DNA from: J054 sp963850255
GTDB taxonomy: Bacteria > Pseudomonadota > Gammaproteobacteria > Steroidobacterales > GCA-2729495
Assembly: GCA_963850255.1 (NCBI GenBank)
Contig: CAWKLL010000035.1
Coordinates: 33,666-97,665, forward strand
Direction of reading: 5' to 3'
DNA: 64,000 nucleotides
Shown one piece after another: positions 46,951 through 55,493 of the stretch (positions are counted from its first letter, which is position 1; each line of letters starts with the position of its first letter). The position numbers and the translations under genes are program-made. The notes beneath the pieces were generated by a model, which saw only the letters and a program-made list of their open reading frames with translations, was not told the origin of the DNA and ran no database searches.

Positions 46951-47841
46951 ATGAGTGGTTTCTGGAGTTTTTTCATCATCCTGTTGGTGGTGGTCCAGGT
47001 GGTCGGCGCTTTGTGGTTGCTGATGTCTCTGACCCGTAATCCCGCCGACGAGGGCGAGGGCGATACCACCGGGCATACCTGGGATGGCGACTTGAAGGAG
47101 TTCAACAATCCTTTGCCGCGCTGGTGGCTGTGGATGTTCTGGCTGACCGCCTTTTATATGCTGGTTTACCTGGTGGTGTATCCGGGTATGGGTAACTTCG
47201 CCGGTGTTACCGGCTGGGACCAGCGCAATCAATATGAGGCTGAGGTGGCCGCAGCCGAAGCTCGCTACGGCGATATCTATGCCGCTTTTGAAGGCATGAG
47301 CCTGGCTGATATGGGCAAGGATCCCGATGCGATTCGACTGGGCCGTAACCTCTATCTGAATAACTGCGCAACCTGTCACGGCTCGGATGCGCGCGGCGCC
47401 AGGGGCTTCCCGAACCTGACCGACGGTGACTGGCTCTACGGGGGTGATCCGCAAGCCATACAGACCACCATTAGCAATGGGCGCATCGGGGTAATGCCGG
47501 CGCTTGGCGCGGCATTGGGTGAACAGGGTACCGACCAGGTGGTCGAGTACCTGCTTAGCCTCTCCGGTCGTTCCAGCGACACGGCCGCGGCGGCCGAAGG
47601 CCAGGCCAAGTACATGCAATTTTGCTCGGCCTGCCACGGCCCGACGGCACAGGGTGTAGCCGTACTCGGTGGCGCTAAACTCAGCGACGATATCTGGTTG
47701 CACGGCGGCAGCGCCGAGGATTTGCGCAATATCATCATGAACGGCCGAGTCAATCAGATGCCTGCGCAGAGCGCCTTATTGTCTGAAGATCGCATTCGTA
47801 CGCTGGTGGCTTATGTGCTGAGCGTAGGCCGCGCGGACTAG
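46951..47841 (+). CDS. ccoP: cbb3-type cytochrome c oxidase subunit III (di-heme)
   Basis: The 296-residue cytochrome has two N-terminal helices (about 5-26 and 57-78), then two cytochrome c domains. The heme sites are CATCH (C139, C142, H143) and CSACH (C225, C228, H229), with methionines in GVMPALG and NQMPAQSA as likely axial ligands. It accepts electrons from soluble or membrane cytochromes and feeds CcoO. The start is ATG after GGGAGAG. Confidence 0.96.
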   Translation: MSGFWSFFIILLVVVQVVGALWLLMSLTRNPADEGEGDTTGHTWDGDLKEFNNPLPRWWLWMFWLTAFYMLVYLVVYPGMGNFAGVTGWDQRNQYEAEVAAAEARYGDIYAAFEGMSLADMGKDPDAIRLGRNLYLNNCATCHGSDARGARGFPNLTDGDWLYGGDPQAIQTTISNGRIGVMPALGAALGEQGTDQVVEYLLSLSGRSSDTAAAAEGQAKYMQFCSACHGPTAQGVAVLGGAKLSDDIWLHGGSAEDLRNIIMNGRVNQMPAQSALLSEDRIRTLVAYVLSVGRAD

Positions 47842-47845
47842 GGAC

Positions 47846-48178
47846 GTGAACAAAGAAGCACCCGGCGACGGAGAGGATAGCGACGACCTTGCAGTGATTC
47901 CGGAACAGCTGCCCTGGAGTCGGAGCGCACAGGCCATCGCGGCTATTTTATGGCCGTCGTTTCTGGCCGCCGGCTTGGCCACCATGCTGTTTTTCGCTTT
48001 TGTCGATCCCGAGTCGCTGAGTGACAACATGGTTGACTCGCTGGATTTTGGGCGCATGAGCGGCTATGCCCTGGGTTTTTTCTTCTTTTGGTCGATCACC
48101 CTGGTATCCAGTGCGATTTCTGTATTTCTGCTGCGCACTGCCAGACGCAATGGTTCATCACCTGACAAGGACAGTTAA
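47846..48178 (+). CDS. Unknown 110-residue two-helix membrane protein within the cco operon
   Basis: The start is GTG at 47846, four bases after the ccoP stop. The N-terminal 25 residues are acidic (GEDSDDLAVIPEQLPWSRS). Two hydrophobic helices follow at about 28-50 (AIAAILWPSFLAAGLATMLFF) and 72-95 (GYALGFFFFWSITLVSSAISV), with a basic C-terminal tail. I recognise no family with confidence. Its place between ccoP and ccoG, with two-base spacing to ccoG, suggests a part in cbb3 oxidase assembly or stability. Confidence 0.8.
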   Translation: MNKEAPGDGEDSDDLAVIPEQLPWSRSAQAIAAILWPSFLAAGLATMLFFAFVDPESLSDNMVDSLDFGRMSGYALGFFFFWSITLVSSAISVFLLRTARRNGSSPDKDS

Positions 48179-48180
48179 GC

Positions 48181-49563
48181 ATGACCGAGACTGCGACAGG
48201 GAATAAGTCGCTCTACGTCAAACACGAGAAGATCCAGGCGCGCGAGGTTGACGGACTCTATAGCCGCTTTCGTAAGGGGGCGGCGCTGGTCTTACTCGGC
48301 ATTTACTATTTTTTTCCGTGGATTTCCTGGTCCGGGCGTCAGGCCGTACTTTTCGATCTGCCGGCGCGTAAATTCTACATTTTTGGTATTACTCTGTGGC
48401 CGCAGGATTTCATTTTTCTGTCCTGGCTGCTGATCATGGCAGCGTTGCTGCTATTTTTGTCGACCTCTGTTGCTGGCCGAGTCTGGTGCGGGTATGCCTG
48501 CCCGCAGACCGTCTGGACCCAGGCTTTCGTTTGGCTGGAACGCATTACGGAAGGGCGTCACAGCAAACGAAAGAAACTCGACAAGGCCCCCTGGGGCGCC
48601 GAGAAGATTCTGCGCAAGGCCAGCAAGCGCATATTGTGGATACTGTTTGCCGTCTGGACAGGCTTCACCTTTGTCGGCTATTTCACACCGATAAAGGAGC
48701 TCGGCGCGAGCTTAATCAGCTTTCAGTTGGGACCCTGGGAAACCTTCTGGGTATGTTTTTACGGCTTTGCCACTTACGGCAATGCGGGCCACATGCGCGA
48801 GCAGGTCTGCAAGTACATGTGTCCTTACGCGCGCTTTCAAAGCGCGATGTTCGACCGCGATACGCTGATCGTTTCCTATGACAGCCAGCGTGGCGAACCG
48901 CGCGGCCCGCGCAAGCGTGGCAAGCCCTCGGCAGAAGCGGGCCTGGGTGATTGCGTCGACTGCAATATTTGCGTGCAGGTGTGTCCTACCGGGATAGATA
49001 TTCGCAAGGGCCTGCAATATGAATGCATTACCTGCGCCGCCTGCATTGATGCCTGTGACACGGTGATGGATAAAATGGGATATCCGCGTGGTCTGATTCG
49101 CTATACCACGCAGAATACCCTCGAGGGTAAGCCGACCCGGGTGTTTCGCGGCCGAACCCTGTTTTACGGGGCTTTTCTGACGGCTTTATTTGCAGCCTTT
49201 TTGTTCGCCCTCGCCAATCGGTCTCCGCTGGGTCTGGATGTTATTCGCGATCGCAATGCAATTTACCGTGAGACCAGCAGTGGGGAAATCGTCACGGTTT
49301 ACACGCTGAAGATTCTGAACAAATCAGAGCTGGCGCAGACCATAAACCTGAGCGTGGAGGGTTTGCCCGGGGCGAGCCTGGAAACCGACCCGCCGCTGAT
49401 CCAGCTGGAGGCCGGCGCCGTGGCCAGCGTCATCGCACGCGTTCAGATAGCGCGTGATGCGGCGAGTCCCGGTGGGCACACCCTGACGTTTCGTGCCCGA
49501 CGCGCCAGCGACCCGGAAGTTGAGGCCAGCCGCGAATCACGCTTTATCATGCCGCTCAACTGA
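48181..49563 (+). CDS. ccoG: Cytochrome c oxidase accessory protein CcoG
   Basis: The 460-residue membrane ferredoxin (RdxA/FixG family) reduces copper for the cbb3 oxidase. It has about five helices and the motif GYACPQTVWTQAF near residue 103. Two 4Fe-4S sites follow: CVDCNICVQVCPTG and CITCAACIDACDTVMDKMG. The C-terminal periplasmic immunoglobulin-like domain (about 345-460) ends SRFIMPLN. Length is the family norm. It is the first assembly gene after the structural subunits. Confidence 0.95.
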   Translation: MTETATGNKSLYVKHEKIQAREVDGLYSRFRKGAALVLLGIYYFFPWISWSGRQAVLFDLPARKFYIFGITLWPQDFIFLSWLLIMAALLLFLSTSVAGRVWCGYACPQTVWTQAFVWLERITEGRHSKRKKLDKAPWGAEKILRKASKRILWILFAVWTGFTFVGYFTPIKELGASLISFQLGPWETFWVCFYGFATYGNAGHMREQVCKYMCPYARFQSAMFDRDTLIVSYDSQRGEPRGPRKRGKPSAEAGLGDCVDCNICVQVCPTGIDIRKGLQYECITCAACIDACDTVMDKMGYPRGLIRYTTQNTLEGKPTRVFRGRTLFYGAFLTALFAAFLFALANRSPLGLDVIRDRNAIYRETSSGEIVTVYTLKILNKSELAQTINLSVEGLPGASLETDPPLIQLEAGAVASVIARVQIARDAASPGGHTLTFRARRASDPEVEASRESRFIMPLN

Positions 49564-49569
49564 TGCGTC

Positions 49570-50109
49570 ATGAGTACACTTGCTGTTATGGCTGAAGGCC
49601 ACGAAGAAAAGCCCTGGTACCGGCATTTGTGGCCGTGGCTGGTCATGATCCCGCCTGCTGTGGCCGTGATTGGTGGCCTGACGACGGCCTGGCTGGCGGG
49701 CGGTCCGCCCGCCCTGGTCGTGGACGACTATGCTGACATCGCCCGGGTGACGGTTGAGCGTGCCGAGCGTGATCTGCGTGCCCGGCAGCTGGCTTTGTCT
49801 GTGCGCCTGGAGCTGCCGGCGGCAGACGCAGACGATGGGCGCCTGCGGGCTTATCTGCACAGCGGCTTGCCCGGTTTCAATCCGCCGCAACAGCTGAACC
49901 TTGAACTCATTCATCCCACGCGTGAGGAACTGGACCAAAGCCTGCGGCTGGAGCGCAGCGGCGAGGTTTTCAGCGGCGCACTCCAGCGCCCGCCAGGGCG
50001 TTTTTACATTCAGCTCAGCGACCCGGACGCCGGCTGGCGATTGGTGGCTGAGCTACCGGCAAACGCCAATCAACTGACCCTGTCAGCACCGGTTGCGGAG
50101 TATGACTAG
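49570..50109 (+). CDS. ccoH: FixH/CcoH-family cbb3 oxidase assembly protein
   Basis: The 179-residue protein has one membrane helix at about 19-42 (HLWPWLVMIPPAVAVIGGLT). A periplasmic FixH domain follows with DYADIARVTVERAERDLRARQ and PGRFYIQLSDPDAGWRL, close to the standard FixH ending. It is needed for maturation of cbb3 oxidase together with CcoG, CcoI and CcoS. Its stop overlaps the start of ccoI (ATGACTAG). Confidence 0.9.
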   Translation: MSTLAVMAEGHEEKPWYRHLWPWLVMIPPAVAVIGGLTTAWLAGGPPALVVDDYADIARVTVERAERDLRARQLALSVRLELPAADADDGRLRAYLHSGLPGFNPPQQLNLELIHPTREELDQSLRLERSGEVFSGALQRPPGRFYIQLSDPDAGWRLVAELPANANQLTLSAPVAEYD

Positions 50110-52591
50110 CGGATCTGTCTGTTTTCATTGCGGTGCGGCCTTGCCGGCCGATTCGCCCGCTACGAGTGTGGATATTGACAACCAGGCTCGACCCATCTGC
50201 AGCGAGGCTTGTGCGCGCACCGCCCGACAGATTGTCGAGCGCGGCCTGACGGAGTTTTATCGCTATCGCGACGGACCCACCGGAACGGCTGCCGGGCGCG
50301 ATATCACCGCGCAACGCTGGCTTAGCTACGATCGTCCGGCGCTGCAGCGGGAATTTGTCAGTGTTGAGGCTGATGGCAGTCGGCGCGCGCAGCTGTTGGT
50401 GCAAGGTGTGCGCTGCGCCGCCTGTACCTGGCTGATCGAAAGTAGTCTGGCGACGCTGCCTGGCTTGCTGGCGGTGAGCGTCGATCCGCTAACCACCAGA
50501 ACTTCGCTGCATTGGGATCCTCGCCAGCTGGCGCTCAGCGAGCTATTGGCCCAGTTGGCGCGACTCGGCTACACGCCGTTTCCGTATACTGAAGACGCCA
50601 GTGACAGGGCTGCGACTGTGGAACGTCGCGCCGCGCTCAAACGTCTGATCATCGCAGGGCTCGGCATGATGCAGGTGATGAGTTTTGCCGTCGCCCTGTA
50701 CTCGGGTGCCTGGCGGGATGCCGAGATCGAAGAATTCCTGCGTCTTATCAGCCTGATCGTAGCAACCCCGGTGGTGTTTTACGCCGGCGCACCCTTCTTT
50801 CGCGGTGCCTGGCAGCGGCTGCGCCTTGGCGGCCTCAGTATGGATGTCCCCGTTGCCCTGGCGGTGGGCAGTGCCTGGCTGGCCAGTGTCTGGAACACCT
50901 TTGCCGGGCAGGGAGAGGTCTATTTCGATTCGGCCACCATGTTCGTATTCTTTCTCTCCGCTGCGCGCTTCCTGGAAATGACCGGGCGCCATCAGGCCCT
51001 GAATCTCACCGGTGCCGTGGCACGGCACCTGCCGCGGGTCGCAACCCGGCTGGTGGAGGGTCAGCCGCAGGAGGTCGGCGCGATGGAATTGCTCTCTGGT
51101 GACCTGGTACTGGTGGCGCCTGGTGCCACCGTGCCGGCCGACGGCCGTTTGCAGAGTGCGCTCGCCGATCTGGATGAGTCTCTGCTGACGGGTGAGTCGA
51201 CGCCGGTAGCGAGACGGCTGGGAGAGAAGGTGCTGGCCGGCAGTGTGAACGGGCAGCGTGCGCTCGAAATGACAGTCAGTGAGATTGGCGCGGATACGGT
51301 GATGGCCCAGATCGGTCGCCTGGTAGGCGATGCCCAGGCGCATAAACCGCGGCTGGTAGCGACGGCTGATCGGGTGGCATCCTACTTTGTTGGCGGCGTA
51401 TTGCTGGCGGCTGCGCTTACCGGTTTACTTTGGTGGTCTCTAGAACCGGCGCGCGCCTTCGAGGTGGTGCTGGCGGTGCTGGTGGTCACCTGTCCCTGTG
51501 CGCTGGCGCTGGCTACCCCGGCCGCATTTACCGTAGCCACTGCGGCGCTGGCCCGACAGGGATTTATGCTGCGCAAGAGCGGGGCGCTGCAGACCCTGGC
51601 GCAGGTGACCGACCTGGTCTGCGACAAGACCGGTACCTTGACGGCCGACGCCATCGAGATCGCTCGTGTCGATACCTTCACGGCGGCGAATCAGGCGCAG
51701 GTGCTGGCGATCGCAGCCAGTCTCGAAAGCAAGTCTGAGCACCCGCTGGCGCGCGCATTTCTCGGAATTCCCGGCGCGACTGCCGCGCAAGCCGTTAAGG
51801 CGGTTCCCGGGGCCGGTCTATGCGGTCTAGTAGACGGGGAGCGCTGGCGAATCGGAACCCGTGAATACGCCGCAGGCCTGCTCGACCAACCTACAGAGCC
51901 GGATTCCGAGGACGGCAATGAATTGCGGCGCGTTTACCTCGGCAATTCGTCAGGTTTGGTGGCGGTGTTTGAGCTCACGGAGACCGAGCGAAGCGGGGCG
52001 CGGCTAGCCCTGCAGGGACTGCGCGAGCGGGGTTTGCGCCTGCATGTGGCCAGTGGTGATCGAGCCGCGCCCGTGGCCAGTCTGGCCGCGCGCCTGGGTA
52101 TCGAAAGTTGGCGCGCGCGGCAGCAACCGGCGGACAAACTGGCTTTTGTCCGCTCCCTGCAGGCCGAAGGTGCTTGTGTGGCGATGCTCGGTGACGGCAT
52201 CAACGACTCGCCCGTGCTGGCCGGCGCCGACGTTTCCATCGCCATGGGTTCAGGGACAGCCCTGGCCCAACATTCAGCCGATTGCGTGCTCATGAGCAAC
52301 GCCCTTGAGCCGCTGGATGCAGCCTTCCAGATGGCGCGCAAGACGATGCAGGTGGTGCGTCAGAATCTCGTTTGGGCCATTGGCTATAACCTGATTGCCT
52401 TGCCCCTGGCGGCCAGCGGCATGCTGGCGCCCTGGATGGCGGCTCTGGGTATGTCGGCGAGCTCTCTGCTGGTTACGCTGAACGCCCTGCGTCTGGGCCA
52501 CCAGCAGCCGGCCAGATTGCCGCAGGCAACGCCAGAGGCCGACGCACCGGCCGCTGGCGGCTGCTGTAAAACGACAGCCAGCCGCGCATGA
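50102..52591 (+). CDS. ccoI: cbb3 oxidase copper-transporting P-type ATPase CcoI
   Basis: The 829-residue P1B ATPase starts at the ATG at 50102 inside the ccoH stop. The N-terminus has a zinc-ribbon-like CFHCGAALPAD and CSEAC. A heavy-metal domain follows (VRCAACTW, C105/C108), then eight helices with the copper-binding CPC in TCPCALALATPA. The phosphorylation site is DKTGTLTADA and the hinge is GDGINDSPVLAGADVSIAMG. It supplies copper for CcoN. The C-terminal GGCC tail may also bind metal. Confidence 0.95.
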   Translation: MTSGSVCFHCGAALPADSPATSVDIDNQARPICSEACARTARQIVERGLTEFYRYRDGPTGTAAGRDITAQRWLSYDRPALQREFVSVEADGSRRAQLLVQGVRCAACTWLIESSLATLPGLLAVSVDPLTTRTSLHWDPRQLALSELLAQLARLGYTPFPYTEDASDRAATVERRAALKRLIIAGLGMMQVMSFAVALYSGAWRDAEIEEFLRLISLIVATPVVFYAGAPFFRGAWQRLRLGGLSMDVPVALAVGSAWLASVWNTFAGQGEVYFDSATMFVFFLSAARFLEMTGRHQALNLTGAVARHLPRVATRLVEGQPQEVGAMELLSGDLVLVAPGATVPADGRLQSALADLDESLLTGESTPVARRLGEKVLAGSVNGQRALEMTVSEIGADTVMAQIGRLVGDAQAHKPRLVATADRVASYFVGGVLLAAALTGLLWWSLEPARAFEVVLAVLVVTCPCALALATPAAFTVATAALARQGFMLRKSGALQTLAQVTDLVCDKTGTLTADAIEIARVDTFTAANQAQVLAIAASLESKSEHPLARAFLGIPGATAAQAVKAVPGAGLCGLVDGERWRIGTREYAAGLLDQPTEPDSEDGNELRRVYLGNSSGLVAVFELTETERSGARLALQGLRERGLRLHVASGDRAAPVASLAARLGIESWRARQQPADKLAFVRSLQAEGACVAMLGDGINDSPVLAGADVSIAMGSGTALAQHSADCVLMSNALEPLDAAFQMARKTMQVVRQNLVWAIGYNLIALPLAASGMLAPWMAALGMSASSLLVTLNALRLGHQQPARLPQATPEADAPAAGGCCKTTASRA

Positions 52592-52746
52592 ACATCATTT
52601 ACTACCTGATTCCCCTGGGCCTGGTTTTGCTGATCGCAGCCATTGCGGCTTTCTTCTGGGCGGTTCGCTCAGGTCAGTTTGATGACCTTGATACACCAGC
52701 CTGGCGCATCCTGATGGATGACGACCGCAAGCCGCCGGAGCAGTAG
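52588..52746 (+). CDS. ccoS: cbb3 oxidase maturation protein CcoS
   Basis: The 52-residue protein has one membrane helix at about 4-25 (IYYLIPLGLVLLIAAIAAFF). The CcoS signature follows it: WAVRSGQFDDLDTPAWRIL and the acidic DDDRKPPEQ tail. It overlaps the ccoI stop by four bases (ATGA). It is required for incorporating heme and copper into the oxidase. Confidence 0.93.
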   Translation: MNIIYYLIPLGLVLLIAAIAAFFWAVRSGQFDDLDTPAWRILMDDDRKPPEQ

Positions 52747-52760
52747 TCCGGATCCTGCAG

Positions 52761-52800
52761 CGCCGGCCTTCGGTCGCAGCGTGGCCGGGCGTTTGTATTT
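52761..52800 (+). terminator. Probable terminator of the cco operon
   Basis: The hairpin CGCCGGCC/GGCCGGGCG has eight pairs with one bulged G, loop at 52769-52782. TTTGTATTT follows at 52792-52800, 15 bases after the ccoS stop. Confidence 0.55.
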
Positions 52801-52850
52801 GCTGCAGCGCGCGTGAACAATAACTCGCCTGTGGGTGGGGATTGATCGTC

Positions 52851-53621
52851 ATGACTCGAAGTGCTACCGGCTTGTTGCTGTTGCTGATTTTGTTGCCGCT
52901 AGGTCTGGCTATGGGCGCTGGCGCGCTGGATGGCGCCAACGACGGTCTGACCCTGTATGAGCTGGTGCTGTTTATGCACCTGATGCTATTTGTCTACTGG
53001 CTGGGCCCGGATGTGGGCGTCTATTATCTCAGCGGTCGAATTTGCGATACTGCGCTGAGTGACGGGCAACGCCTGGTGGCCGCGCAAACCATGGCGCAGA
53101 TCGATCTGGTGCCACGTATCTGCATGAGCCTGATGCTGACCGTCGGCGGCATCCTTACCGAGTATGTGGGCATTCCCCATCCGCCCTGGCAGTGGGCCGG
53201 CATCCTGTTGCTGGGTCCCGTCTGGCTGAGCATGGTCTTGATCATTCATTTCAAGGCCGGCACGCCGCTGGGCGAAACGGCAACGCGCATCGATTTCTAT
53301 TTTCGCTTCGCCCTGCTGTTCGGCATTCTCGCCTCCGTGGCCTATTCCTGGAGCACCGGCCGCCTGGATGGCGCGCCCTGGGTGGCTGGCAAGCTGATTT
53401 TATTTGCCGCCATTATCGTGTTCGGGCTGTTGATGCGAGTCGCCGTCAAGCCGCTGATAGCCGGTATCGGCCGGATGGCGCAGGAGGGCTCTTCTGATGC
53501 GGTCAATCAGCAGATGAGCGGCAGCCTGGCGCGCACCAAGCCGTTCGTCCTCGGCTTGTGGATCTGCCTGTTACTGGAGGGCTTCCTCGGCGTATTCCAG
53601 CCCGGATCGCCCCTCGGCTAG
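52851..53621 (+). CDS. Unknown polytopic membrane protein, paralogue A
   Basis: The 256-residue protein starts at the ATG at 52851 behind GTGGGTGGGG. The track of hydrophobic segments suggests six or seven helices: about 5-22, 36-52 (YELVLFMHLMLFVYWLGPDVG), 85-105, 120-140, 155-172, 185-205 and 232-250. It is clearly related to the convergent gene at 53668-54339 through H-x5-Y/FW-x-G-x-D-x-GV in the second helix, a shared LVPR/LLPR segment, and GRMAQEGS near the C-terminus. The helix-embedded His and Trp-x-Gly recall the HemJ/CopD type of heme- or copper-handling membrane proteins, but that is an inference. Confidence 0.72.
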   Translation: MTRSATGLLLLLILLPLGLAMGAGALDGANDGLTLYELVLFMHLMLFVYWLGPDVGVYYLSGRICDTALSDGQRLVAAQTMAQIDLVPRICMSLMLTVGGILTEYVGIPHPPWQWAGILLLGPVWLSMVLIIHFKAGTPLGETATRIDFYFRFALLFGILASVAYSWSTGRLDGAPWVAGKLILFAAIIVFGLLMRVAVKPLIAGIGRMAQEGSSDAVNQQMSGSLARTKPFVLGLWICLLLEGFLGVFQPGSPLG

Positions 53622-53667
53622 GGGGTTTTCTGCAGGCGGTTTTGCCCGTCGAGCATAGCGGCAGGCT

Positions 53668-54339
53668 TTACAGCACCTTGGTGGCGGCGATAAAGGCGAC
53701 CAGTGCGATGGTGCCGTAAGTGGCCCAAATGATCACGGTGGAACGACTCATGACGGTGCTGATGGTCTGTTCCAGTTCCGGGGTCGAGCCTTCCACGGCC
53801 ATGCGGCCAAACGCGGCGCCGAGCGGATCGAAGACCAGGATCATAACGATGACCATCAGGTTGATCAGGCCATAGAGGCCGACCTTCCACAGCAGCCAGG
53901 TGGCTTCGGCATCGAAGGGACCGTTACCCATCCCCGACGAGATCGCCAATGCAATCAGGCTCGCGCCGACGATCCCCGTAACCACGTTGTTTGCCTGGCC
54001 GAGCTTATGGCCGATGGCTTGATCATATTTGTAGGCGCCGGTCACGCTCAGCGCGGTCCAGGCAAGGGTAAACAGCCAGACCAGTGCAATGCCGGTGCTG
54101 CCCAGGTCCAGCAGGCCCATATCCACGGATAGCATGACGCCCAGGGGCAGCGCCGCCTTCCACATGACGCGCGGCAGCAGTTCGATGCGCAGTGCCCAAT
54201 GCAGCAGCATGACGCGGCTCTCAAAGCTGAGCGTTGGATCTGCGGCGCGCCGGGCGGACAGGAACACGCCCAGATCCGTACCAATCCAGAAAACAAACAT
54301 CAGAACGTGCAGATAATTCCAGGCTTCAAACGTGCTCAT
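53668..54339 (-). CDS. Unknown polytopic membrane protein, paralogue B
   Basis: The 223-residue protein has a start at the ATG at 54339, preceded by GGAG; the frame continues upstream but with no conserved sequence. It has about six helices. Residues 8-27 (LHVLMFVFWIGTDLGVFLSA) and the later FGRMAVEGS match the convergent paralogue at 52851-53621. Other shared points are the RIELLPRV segment and the C-terminal helix. Neither partner has a recognised domain. The two genes face each other across 46 bases, next to the cco operon. Confidence 0.72.
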   Translation of the reverse strand: MSTFEAWNYLHVLMFVFWIGTDLGVFLSARRAADPTLSFESRVMLLHWALRIELLPRVMWKAALPLGVMLSVDMGLLDLGSTGIALVWLFTLAWTALSVTGAYKYDQAIGHKLGQANNVVTGIVGASLIALAISSGMGNGPFDAEATWLLWKVGLYGLINLMVIVMILVFDPLGAAFGRMAVEGSTPELEQTISTVMSRSTVIIWATYGTIALVAFIAATKVL

Positions 54340-54539
54340 GCCGGCAGGCTCCTCCAGACACACCCGTGCGTCTGTGATGCGAACATTACTACATGGCCGG
54401 CTTTCCAGGGCGTGCTTGTCGTCGCCGACGTCCATACCGCGGGACCGTCTCAATGGGCAGTTGCAACCGCCCAAAAAACGCCCGATAGTCAGTCTGCTGA
54501 ACGCCCCGGCGGGGGCTCTTGCTTCAAGGAGATACTGAC

Positions 54540-55445
54540 GTGCGACCTCATGTAGAACTGATTCAGGAATCTGACCTCTGCTGGCATCCGGCGGAGTTAC
54601 CTGGCGGCGAGGGTAAGGTCCGCCAACGCAACCTTTCCTATGATGAAGAGGACGGTTCAGCCTCGACACGTTTGATTTTCGATGGCGCCTGGCATCGCCC
54701 GGGCGGCTATCACCATGCCGATATTGAGTGGTACGTGATGCAGGGCGCCGTAAAGCTGGGCAACCAGACCATGGGCAAGGGTGCCTATTTCCGTTCCCCA
54801 GCCGGCCTGCGGGTACCCGAGCTGTCCGTCGCCGAGGGCTCGGAGATCCTGATTTTCCGCGAATATGGCGACTGGGGCTTCACCAAGTCCGATAAGGATC
54901 GCGACGGCTTTGTTTCCCGCGGCGGTAACACCGCTTCCGACGAGAAGGGCGAGCTGACGCTGGTAGACAGCAGCCGCATGGAGTGGATGCCGAATGTCTA
55001 CGAGGGGGATACCCAGCGTTTCCTCAAACTGAAGTTGCTGTACCTGGATCCGGCCTCACCGGAAAACAACAACAGCGGCTTCGTCACGATGCTGGCCTGG
55101 GCACCGCCGGGCTGGTCTGACAATCGTATGGTTCACCACCCGGTGTTTGAGGAAGCCTATAGCCTCGACGGGGTGCTCGACTACAACTTCGGCAAACTGG
55201 ATTCGGGCACCTATTTTTTCCGCCCCGCGCTGGTTAAACATGGCCATTTCGTGGCCGGCGAAGAGCGCGGTTGGAGTGGCATTTTCCGTCTCGATGGCTC
55301 GCTGGTTAACTGGATCACTGTCAATGAGCGGATAGTCATTGAAGGCGATGCGATCAACTACGATCCGAAGACCCAGGCGCCGGTGATTGCCGGTCTGCCC
55401 GTGCGTTCTCGTTCATCCGGCGATTGGGATCTGGACGGGCAATAG
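54540..55445 (+). CDS. Double-cupin protein, DUF4437-like
   Basis: The 301-residue protein starts at the GTG at 54540 behind CAAGGAGA. The first cupin (about 40-115) has GAWHRPGGYHHADIEWYVMQG and LGNQTMGKGAYFRSPAG. The second (about 180-270) has APPGWSDNRMVHHPVFEEAYSLDG and GTYFFRPALVKHGHF. Histidines and glutamates in each half could bind a metal. Size and layout fit the ChrR-like/DUF4437 cupins. It leads a one-direction gene run up to the window end and may be an isomerase, dioxygenase or sensor; the actual reaction is unknown. Confidence 0.72.
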   Translation: MRPHVELIQESDLCWHPAELPGGEGKVRQRNLSYDEEDGSASTRLIFDGAWHRPGGYHHADIEWYVMQGAVKLGNQTMGKGAYFRSPAGLRVPELSVAEGSEILIFREYGDWGFTKSDKDRDGFVSRGGNTASDEKGELTLVDSSRMEWMPNVYEGDTQRFLKLKLLYLDPASPENNNSGFVTMLAWAPPGWSDNRMVHHPVFEEAYSLDGVLDYNFGKLDSGTYFFRPALVKHGHFVAGEERGWSGIFRLDGSLVNWITVNERIVIEGDAINYDPKTQAPVIAGLPVRSRSSGDWDLDGQ

Positions 55446-55493
55446 GCGCGCTCGGCAAGGCCGATTCACTCTTAAGAAGTTACGTGAGGTACC

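Noticed and set aside
54340..54669. N-terminal extension of membrane paralogue B
   Set aside because: The added residues run across the leader of the divergent cupin gene and do not match the paralogue; a good RBS precedes 54339.
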